In this document: in pieces, positions 58,774 through 64,000 of the stretch
Layout of the letters: each line of letters opens with the position of its first letter
How positions within the stretch are numbered: position 1 is the stretch's first letter
Origin: Pannonibacter indicus
Lineage (GTDB): Bacteria > Pseudomonadota > Alphaproteobacteria > Rhizobiales > Stappiaceae
NCBI RefSeq assembly: GCF_001418225.1
Contig: NZ_LIPT01000004.1
Span: forward strand, 186,001-250,000
Length of the DNA: 64,000 nt
Direction of reading: 5' to 3'
Translations under genes and position numbers: made by a program
The notes under the pieces: model-generated
What the model was told of the DNA's origin: nothing
Databases searched by the model: none
The model's input: only the letters and a program-made list of their open reading frames with translations

Positions 58774-59934
58774 TCATTTCTTGTTGGCCGTTACGTCGAT
58801 CCCGAGGATCTGCGGCAGGCCCTGCGGTGCCATGATGGCCGTGCCGAAGATCTGCGCGATGGAGACAGGTGCAGACGGCTTGGCATCAGCCTGCAGCGAC
58901 ACCGGGTTGTCCAGGAACTCGGCAGCAGCGGTTGCCACTTTGGCCTGGAACTCCGGGTTCTGGAGCAGGGCAAGCATCATCGGCAGGCCGGTCTTGAGCT
59001 GGCTTACGACTGCTGCGCGGTCCGAACCGGCGGTTTTGGCCTGCTGGTCCAGCAGACGGTCGACGATGGAGCCGTTGTCGAAGCGCAGGCGCATGGAGTT
59101 GACCGTCAGCCCCTGGAGAATGGCCATGGCTTCTTCGCTGTTGTCCTTGGCGGCAGACAGCTTTTCGGCCACTTCCTTGGTGAAACCGCCGATCTGGACA
59201 GCGAGGGAAACACCGCCCATGTCGGCGGCTGTGATGTCCAGCTTCTGCAGGTCCAGAACCCCGGTCACCGGGTCCCACTTGAAGTCGGTCGAAAGATCAG
59301 CGGTGACGGTCTCGTAACCCAGATCGGTCAGCTGCTTTGCCGAGGAGGCATCCATTTCCGATACGGCCATGGTCAGACCGGAAAGGGTCAGTTCGCCCGA
59401 GGTCGGCAGGTTGTCTTCGCGGCTGTTGATGGCGGCATAGGCCGATTCCAGGCGCGCCTTGGTGCTGTCGCCTTCCGTAATCTCGATGCCTTCGGCCTCG
59501 ATGCTCTTGTAATCGGCCACATCCTCGAAGGACTTGGAGCCGTCAGCCGGGGGCAGGACCACCTCGCTGGCGACGAAAGAGGCCACCGAAACGGCCGTGC
59601 CCGTCTTGTCTTCCAGATAGGCTTCCTCGAAGGCGAGCCCGTCCAGGGTCATGGTGCCGTCAGCCTGCACCACACCGTTGGTCAGCGTGATAATGCCGAT
59701 GGAGCCCGAGCCGTCATCCTGAGTCTTGCCTTCAAGGGCGACGTCTTCAATGGTGACCTCGCTGCCATCCTCGGATACGCCGCCGACCGACAGAACCTTC
59801 ACGTCCCCGGCTTCAAGACGGCTCAGGAAGGCGTCGGCAATGTCATTGCCGGTCGCTTCGAAGGCCAGTGCGCCATGGGCCAGCACCAGGGTCATGACAG
59901 AAGCGCTGACACCGCGCATCAGAAAGGATCGCAT
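58774..59934 (-). CDS. Secreted protein of unknown function, paralogue B
   Basis: This 386-residue protein has a signal peptide (MRSFLMRGVSASVMTLVLAH, cut near ALAF). Its body uses the same beta-rich units as paralogue A (VLDLQKLDITAADMGG resembles DLTLKDLSLGMKDGG). The C-terminus PVSIAQIFGTAIMAPQGLPQILG aligns with the end of A. It is about half the length and lacks the acidic linker. Tandem duplication with divergence is the simplest history. Confidence 0.8.
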   Translation of the reverse strand: MRSFLMRGVSASVMTLVLAHGALAFEATGNDIADAFLSRLEAGDVKVLSVGGVSEDGSEVTIEDVALEGKTQDDGSGSIGIITLTNGVVQADGTMTLDGLAFEEAYLEDKTGTAVSVASFVASEVVLPPADGSKSFEDVADYKSIEAEGIEITEGDSTKARLESAYAAINSREDNLPTSGELTLSGLTMAVSEMDASSAKQLTDLGYETVTADLSTDFKWDPVTGVLDLQKLDITAADMGGVSLAVQIGGFTKEVAEKLSAAKDNSEEAMAILQGLTVNSMRLRFDNGSIVDRLLDQQAKTAGSDRAAVVSQLKTGLPMMLALLQNPEFQAKVATAAAEFLDNPVSLQADAKPSAPVSIAQIFGTAIMAPQGLPQILGIDVTANKK

Positions 59935-60227
59935 TTGAAGCTCCAGATTGAGAACTGAAATCTAAACCGCCGGAACCATGTCCCAACCTTGCCATCCGGG
60001 TCCGTGACTTGCGTCACACACGGGTCTTTGGCCGGAACATGACCGTCCGTAAGGCAGGTTAAACTACTCCGGCATAACGGCTTTGTGAAATGATCTGTCA
60101 AAGGGGGCGATTTCACGGCGCTTTGCCGCCCCAGGCTCATACTTTTTGGCGGTGTGTTGAGGCCTTGCGGGCCTGCACAAATGCTTTGGCATTGTTTCCG
60201 CATGAGCTAGAGTGCCGCTGATGGGCT

Positions 60228-60412
60228 GCACAGACGAGGTCTGCTGCGGCAAAAATCAGGGAACGGGGTGAAGGGCTTGCACATGAGGCAAGACCTGATT
60301 CCCCGGCTGCCCCCGCAACTGTAAACGGCGAGCGACGCCCCGATGCCACTGGCCCCAAAAGGCTGGGAAGGCAGGCGAAGCGGTGAGCCGTGAGCCAGGA
60401 TACCTGTCCATC
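60228..60412 (+). ncRNA. Cobalamin (adenosylcobalamin) riboswitch
   Basis: The region carries the conserved B12-element pieces in order: an early stem region with GGGAACGGGGTGAAGGGC-like sequence, then CCCCCGCAACTGTAA, GCCACTGG near 60345, GGGAAGGC at 60365-60372 and the B12 box GAGCCAGGATACCTG near 60392. It ends about 62 bases before the start of the CbiM-like gene. High cobalamin should turn that gene down, probably by hiding its ribosome-binding site. The 293 bases before it (59935-60227) hold no gene that I can see. Confidence 0.92.
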
Positions 60413-60473
60413 ACATCACCGGGCGCAAAGCCCCACCCAGTCCCATGCGCGGCGGGCGCAGAAAGGAACGAGC

Positions 60474-61154
60474 ATGCATATAGAAGAAGGCGTCGTTGAA
60501 GGCGCGAAGATCATCCTGAGCTATGGCACGGCGGCAGCGGCTTTCGGGCTGGCGGCAAAACTCGCCGTTGACGACCTGCGGACCAATGGCGGCGCCATTC
60601 CGCTTCTCCTGCGCAGCATCATGACGACTGCGCTGGTGTTCTGCTTCTTCGAGGTGCTGCCGCATCACCCCGTGGGCGTGTCCGAGGTGCATCTGATTCT
60701 CGGCTCGACACTGCTGCTGCTGTTCGGGGCAGGGGCTGCCGCCATCGGCCTTGCGGCGGGGTTGCTGATCCAGGGGCTGTTCTTTGCGCCCTTCGATCTG
60801 CCGCAATACGGCATGAATGTCACCACGCTGCTGGTGCCGCTCTTTGGCATCAGCCTGCTGGCGAAGCGAATCATTGCGCCGTCAACGCCTTATGTGGACC
60901 TGAAATATTCGCAGGCGCTGGCGCTTTCCACCGCCTATCAGGGCGGCATCGTCGCCTGGGTGGCCTTTTGGGCCATCTATGGCCATGGCTTCTCAGCGGA
61001 GAACCTGGCGGATGTGGCCAGCTTCGGTGCGGCCTACATGACCGTGATCATTCTGGAGCCGCTGGTGGATCTTGGCGTGCTGGCCGGTGCAAAAGCCTTG
61101 AAGCAGCTGAGCCGCAGCCCGCTGTTCAACGCAAGGCTTCATGCGGCGGGCTGA
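60474..61154 (+). CDS. CbiM-like cobalt transporter permease (ECF type), B12-riboswitch controlled
   Basis: This 226-residue membrane protein has about six or seven helices. It begins MHIEEGVVEGAK; the MHI start is the metal-coordinating N-terminus of CbiM/NikM proteins, where His2 binds cobalt or nickel. The helices AALGLAAGLLIQGLFFAPFDLPQYGMN-like in the middle fit the family. The riboswitch directly upstream identifies cobalt for cobalamin as the cargo. No cbiN, cbiQ or cbiO follows, so it works alone or with parts encoded elsewhere. The ATG at 60474 follows AAAGGAA. Confidence 0.85.
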   Translation: MHIEEGVVEGAKIILSYGTAAAAFGLAAKLAVDDLRTNGGAIPLLLRSIMTTALVFCFFEVLPHHPVGVSEVHLILGSTLLLLFGAGAAAIGLAAGLLIQGLFFAPFDLPQYGMNVTTLLVPLFGISLLAKRIIAPSTPYVDLKYSQALALSTAYQGGIVAWVAFWAIYGHGFSAENLADVASFGAAYMTVIILEPLVDLGVLAGAKALKQLSRSPLFNARLHAAG

Positions 61155-61171
61155 ACCTTTGGCATGAGAAA

Positions 61172-61194
61172 GAGGCCGGGGAACTCCCGGCCTC
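61172..61194 (-). terminator. Hairpin between the CbiM-like gene and the peptide array
   Basis: GAGGCCGGG and CCCGGCCTC form a 9-base stem around GAACT. On the minus strand TTTCTC follows, so it fits as terminator of the four-peptide operon. Confidence 0.7.
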
Positions 61195-61210
61195 CATGCA
61201 ATTGATCTGA

Positions 61211-61552
61211 TCAAAAAGGATCGATGCCGATGCGGCCCAGCTTGTCCTGGGTCCAGTCGTCGCCCTTGCAGCCCTTGTAGGCGCCGCCGGAGGCGTAATC
61301 GAGCAGCTCGTCCGGCAGTTCATCGGCTTCGATGCGGCGCGGCAGCACCAGCACGATTTCTCCAGCGGCCTCTTCCAGAACGCGGATCGCAAGGCTGGGC
61401 ACCGGATCCGTGCCGAGCAGATCCACGAGCGCTGCGTGCGGATCGCTCAGAAGCGCAGCGCGGAAGGCCGTGTCAGACTGTGCCTTGGCTCGAAGTTCGG
61501 CTTCCAGCAGCGCGCGGGCTTTCTCGAACGGATAGGCGATGATACCGCTCAT
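61211..61552 (-). CDS. NHLP-type RiPP precursor candidate 4 (last in operon)
   Basis: This 113-residue peptide has a leader of about 90 residues with the nitrile-hydratase-like pattern: AFRAALLSDPHAALVDLLGTD, SLAIRVLEEAAGEIVLVLP and DELPDELLDYASGG. After the Gly-Gly comes a 23-residue tail beginning AYKGCKGDDW and ending GIDPF. The only Cys of the protein is tail residue 5. The tail is Gly/Asp-rich, unlike its sisters. The ATG at 61552 follows GGAGAAG. It starts 14 bases after the stop of its upstream sister. Leader-core architecture is strongly suggested; processing is inferred. Confidence 0.8.
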   Translation of the reverse strand: MSGIIAYPFEKARALLEAELRAKAQSDTAFRAALLSDPHAALVDLLGTDPVPSLAIRVLEEAAGEIVLVLPRRIEADELPDELLDYASGGAYKGCKGDDWTQDKLGRIGIDPF

Positions 61553-61566
61553 TGTCTTCTCCATCC

Positions 61567-61899
61567 TTACCAGAGGCCGCGGCCTTCGATCGGCTTGAAG
61601 AAGCCGATATCCCGCAGGCATTTGTCGAGGCTGCCGCCCGAGGCATAATCGAGCAGTTCATCCGGCAGCTCGTCTTCGGCGATCGAACGCGGCAGCACGA
61701 GAAGCACTTCGCCGGCCTGTTCCTCGACGACGCTGATCTTCATCGACGGGATCGGGTCATTGCCGAACATCTCGCGGATGGCGGCATGCGGGTTGCTCTT
61801 CAGCAGCTCGCGGAAGGCCGTGTCTGAGGTTGCCCTGGCAACGAGCGCGGCTTCAATGTGCGCACGTGCACCGGCAACGGCTTCGGTCATGGACGTCAT
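61567..61899 (-). CDS. NHLP-type RiPP precursor candidate 3
   Basis: This 110-residue peptide has the leader AFRELLKSNPHAAIREMFGND, ISVVEEQAGEVLLVLP, DELPDELLDYASGG, then a 21-residue tail starting SLDKCLRDIG and ending GRGLW. The single Cys is again tail residue 5, and Trp is last. AAAGGAT stands seven bases before the ATG at 61899; an inner ATG lies at 61890. It starts 32 bases after the stop of the upstream sister and 14 bases precede the next. Confidence 0.8.
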   Translation of the reverse strand: MTSMTEAVAGARAHIEAALVARATSDTAFRELLKSNPHAAIREMFGNDPIPSMKISVVEEQAGEVLLVLPRSIAEDELPDELLDYASGGSLDKCLRDIGFFKPIEGRGLW

Positions 61900-61931
61900 C
61901 TGAATATCCTTTCTGATCAAGTGATGAGTGG

Positions 61932-62267
61932 TTACTTCTTCTTGTCGAACCGGCCGAAGAGCCAGTCGTTCTTGAACTGGTTCCAGCATTCCTGCGCATT
62001 GCCGCCTGAGGCATAATCGAGCAGCTCGTCCGGCAGCTCGTCCTGAGCGATCTTGCGGGGCAGAACGAGCGTGATTTCGCCAGGCTGCTCTTCAATCACG
62101 GTGATCTTAAGCGAGGGGAGCGCGTCAACGCCCAGCAGCTTGCGGAGAGCAGCGTGCGGATTGCTTGTCAGCAGAGCGCGGAAGGTTGCGTCAGAGGCCG
62201 CTTTTTCGACGAGCACCGACTCGATGTGGGCGCGTACCGATGCCATGGGAACCGTCTTATACGTCAT
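61932..62267 (-). CDS. NHLP-type RiPP precursor candidate 2
   Basis: This 111-residue peptide has the leader TFRALLTSNPHAALRKLLGVD, ITVIEEQPGEITLVLP, DELPDELLDYASGG, then a 22-residue tail starting NAQECWNQFK, with two Trp and a triple-Lys end. Cys is tail residue 5 and is followed by Trp, as in candidate 1. AAAGGAC precedes the ATG at 62267. It is 26 bases from the upstream sister. Confidence 0.8.
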   Translation of the reverse strand: MTYKTVPMASVRAHIESVLVEKAASDATFRALLTSNPHAALRKLLGVDALPSLKITVIEEQPGEITLVLPRKIAQDELPDELLDYASGGNAQECWNQFKNDWLFGRFDKKK

Positions 62268-62293
62268 GGTGTTGTCCTTTGAAGATTGCTTTC

Positions 62294-62635
62294 TCAGGGC
62301 AGCCAGTCCTGCTTGTAGGCCCACTGGTTGAACTTCCACCAGCATTCCTTGGCATTGCCTCCAGAGGCAAAATCGAGAAGCTCATCCGGCAATTCCTCCG
62401 GCAGATCGGTCTGCGAAATCGCCCGGGGCAGGACGAGGGTGACCTCGCCGGCCTGTTCCTCGATGACGCGGATCTTGAGCGAGGGGATCGGGTCCACGCC
62501 AAGCAGCTGCTTCAGGGCAGCGCGCGGATCGCTCAGCAGCAGGGTGCGGAAGGCGGCATCTTCGCCAGCCTTCGCCAGCAGCGCTTCCTCAACATGCTGG
62601 CGGACGCGAGCCATCGGGTCTGTTGAACTGGTCAT
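62294..62635 (-). CDS. NHLP-type RiPP precursor candidate 1 (first in operon)
   Basis: This 113-residue peptide has the leader AFRTLLLSDPRAALKQLLGVD, IRVIEEQAGEVTLVLP, EELPDELLDFASGG, with Phe in place of Tyr and a four-residue insertion relative to the others. The 20-residue tail starts NAKECWWKFN and holds four Trp, ending in WLP. Cys is tail residue 5. The ribosome-binding site of the ATG at 62635 is weak, so the start is slightly uncertain. It is the promoter-proximal member of the array. Confidence 0.8.
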   Translation of the reverse strand: MTSSTDPMARVRQHVEEALLAKAGEDAAFRTLLLSDPRAALKQLLGVDPIPSLKIRVIEEQAGEVTLVLPRAISQTDLPEELPDELLDFASGGNAKECWWKFNQWAYKQDWLP

Positions 62636-63003
62636 GTGAATGGCCTATTCCGTTTTGCTTGCTGCTTGTGGCGGCCAGTGCCGCCGCAAAATCCAAGCAT
62701 TGATCTTTGAAATATCGTATTTCTCTGCCGTTTATCTGCGGGAATCGCAGGGAAACCGGGAGATGAAAAACAACTCTGGAAAATCGAGCGGCGCATTACT
62801 CGGTTCACGTCCGCTTTCTGATGTTTCTTTTCTATTGCATGGCTGGCAGCTTCTGCTGATTGGACCTGAAAAATTCCAAATCACGCTCAAGCGGGCGTTG
62901 GGGCAGCTCTGCCGCAATCATGGCCTCGACAAGTGCCGCCGGATTGGAGGACGATTGCAGCGCCCGCGAGGCCGCGCAAAGGATCAGGAGCCGCCGAACC
63001 ATC
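62636..63003. other. Divergent AT-richer control region between the peptide array and the amidase gene
   Basis: This stretch of 368 bases is clearly lower in GC than its surroundings from about 62690 to 62880. It should contain the promoters of both the peptide operon and the amidase. Besides the palindrome at 62709-62723 I see no gene; the one open frame across it runs on only as a shadow of the amidase. Confidence 0.6.
62709..62723. promoter_or_regulatory. GAAATA-TCG-TATTTC palindrome upstream of the peptide array, candidate operator
   Basis: Perfect 6-base arms around three bases, 74 bases before the first precursor start. It is the clearest symmetric site in the AT-rich part of this region. 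Which regulator binds it, if any, is unknown. Confidence 0.4.
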
Positions 63004-64000
63004 ATGCAGACCGGCATTACAACGCTTTCCGCCGTCCAGCTGTCCGCTGCCATTCATCAACGGCAGATCTCCTGCGTCTCCGTGATGGAGGCCTATCTGG
63101 AGCGGATCGGGCGGATCAATCCAATGATCAACGCGCTCATCTATCTGCGCCCTGCAAGGGAATTGCTGGAAGAGGCGCGCGCATGCGACCGGGAGCTGGC
63201 GGATGGGCAATCGCGCGGGTGGATGCACGGGATGCCGCAGGCGGTGAAGGATCTGGCGGAGGTCAAGGGCCTGCCGTGCTCCTGGGGGTCGCCGCTGTTT
63301 CCCGGCTATGTGTCCCCGGTTGATTCCATTCACGTGGCGCGGGTGCGGGCGGCAGGAGCCATCTTCATCGGCAAGACCAACACGCCGGAATTCGGCCTTG
63401 GCTCCCACACCCGCAATCCGGTCCATGGGGCGACCCGCAATCCGCATGATCCGGCGCGCAGTGCCGGGGGCTCCAGCGGCGGTGCGGCTGCGGCCTTGGC
63501 AGCAAGGCTGCTGCCCGTGGCCGATGGCTCGGACATGATGGGCTCGCTGCGCAATCCGGCTGGTTTCAACAATGTCTACGGATTCCGCCCCAGCTTTGGC
63601 CGGGTGCCGAATGGCAAGAGCCCGGATCTGTTCTTCAGCCAGCTTGGAATCAACGGCCCCATGGGGCGCACGGTGGCCGATATGGCGCGGCTGCTGGAAA
63701 CGCAGGCCGGATATGATCCGGTTGATCCGCTGTCGCTCGCCGATGAAGACCTTGCCTTGCGCGGAGCTGCCAATCTCACGGGCAGAAAGGTGGCCTGGCT
63801 GGGGGATCTGGGCGGCTATCTGCCGTTTGAACCGGGCGTTCTGGAGGTCTGCCGCAAGGCGCTGGACGTGCTGTCTGCGATGGGCTGCGAGGTGGTGGAA
63901 GCCACGCCGCCATTCGACTTTGCAAAGCTGTGGGAGTGCTGGCTGACATTGCGCAGCTTCTCCGTCACCCATGGCCTGCGCGGTTTCTACGAAAAGCCGG
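63004..64000 (+). CDS. Amidase signature-family hydrolase (3' end beyond window)
   Basis: The visible 332 residues follow the amidase signature fold with its Ser-cisSer-Lys triad: Lys82 in MPQAVKDL, Ser158 in ARSAGGSSGGAA and Ser181 as nucleophile in SDMMGSLRNPAGF, where many relatives have DTGGSIR. The start is ATG 63004, with AGGAG 13 bases upstream. The reading frame stays open to the window end. Substrate unknown (amide, nitrile-derived amide or acylated amino acid). It is divergent from the peptide array; a functional link is possible but not supported. Confidence 0.9.
   Translation, partial: MQTGITTLSAVQLSAAIHQRQISCVSVMEAYLERIGRINPMINALIYLRPARELLEEARACDRELADGQSRGWMHGMPQAVKDLAEVKGLPCSWGSPLFPGYVSPVDSIHVARVRAAGAIFIGKTNTPEFGLGSHTRNPVHGATRNPHDPARSAGGSSGGAAAALAARLLPVADGSDMMGSLRNPAGFNNVYGFRPSFGRVPNGKSPDLFFSQLGINGPMGRTVADMARLLETQAGYDPVDPLSLADEDLALRGAANLTGRKVAWLGDLGGYLPFEPGVLEVCRKALDVLSAMGCEVVEATPPFDFAKLWECWLTLRSFSVTHGLRGFYEKP

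Noticed and set aside
60474-62635. Functional link between the B12-regulated cobalt permease and the peptide array (for instance a B12-dependent radical SAM maturase)
   Set aside because: The genes are convergent, separated by a hairpin, and no radical SAM gene is present. Proximity alone is not evidence.
62640-63323. A plus-strand frame starting in the control region of the peptide array
   Set aside because: Its second half is a frame-shifted shadow of the amidase, and its first half has no recognisable domain or well-placed ribosome-binding site.
63004-64000. The amidase as maturation protease for the peptide array
   Set aside because: It is a cytosolic-type amidase-signature enzyme with no leader-binding domain and is divergently transcribed. 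Nothing in the sequence ties it to the peptides.

Overview
The window is about 64 kb of GC-rich chromosome from an alphaproteobacterium, most likely Hyphomicrobiales. A Stappiaceae-like genus (Stappia, Labrenzia, Pannonibacter) is my inference, not a demonstrated assignment. The support is the housekeeping order gyrA - coaD - two cyclophilins - queA - tgt, the order eno - rnd - aspS, a membrane-bound PuuD-type urate hydroxylase, and a RirA-type iron-responsive palindrome upstream of a heme-uptake locus. Nearly all genes share one codon style. I see no phage, transposase, CRISPR array, rRNA or tRNA.

Layout. (1) 1-12.6 kb: purine catabolism. After the 3' end of a LysR regulator come uraH, xdhA, xdhB and xdhC, a nucleoside-type ABC importer (ATPase, two permeases, BMP-family binding protein), puuD and uraD. 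Together they import purines and oxidise them to allantoin: XDH makes urate, PuuD makes 5-hydroxyisourate, UraH makes OHCU and UraD makes S-allantoin. (2) 12.7-22.4 kb: heme iron uptake. Two divergent operons flank a TGA-N9-TCA box: outer-membrane receptor, secreted protein, exbB, two exbD and tonB on the minus strand; hmuS, hmuT, hmuU, hmuV and a small lipoprotein on the plus strand. (3) 22.4-26 kb: a PQQ-type sugar dehydrogenase, then about 2 kb of decayed genes (M20 peptidase with frameshifts and an amber codon, a 5'-truncated peptide-ABC ATPase, a GntR C-terminal scrap). (4) 26-30.7 kb: a GntR regulator divergent from a TRAP transporter and a DapA-family aldolase. (5) 30.8-36.6 kb: a frameshifted TPR-like gene, an RND efflux pump behind an AT-rich palindrome, and a MarC protein. 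(6) 36.8-56.3 kb: housekeeping genes (gyrA, coaD, cyclophilins, queA, tgt, galU, kdsA, eno, rnd, aspS) with small unknown proteins, an orphan ParA ATPase, an MFS transporter and an MsbA-like ABC exporter. (7) 56.4-60 kb: two large secreted paralogues of unknown function. (8) 60.2-61.2 kb: a cobalamin riboswitch and a CbiM-like cobalt permease. (9) 61.2-62.6 kb: four tandem peptides of about 110 residues. (10) 63.0 kb to the end: an amidase cut off by the window edge.

The most exciting item is region 9. The four peptides have conserved leaders of about 90 residues that resemble nitrile-hydratase-like leader peptides (NHLP, the proteusin-type RiPP leader). Each leader ends in ELPDELLD[YF]ASGG and is followed by a divergent 20-23 residue tail. 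In all four the only cysteine of the whole protein is the fifth residue after the Gly-Gly. No maturase, protease or exporter gene is visible nearby, so this looks like an orphan or trans-acting precursor array.

Other notable signals are a Tgt that has lost nearly all its zinc ligands, the IRO box, the AT-rich operator before the RND pump, and small dispersed palindromic repeats.
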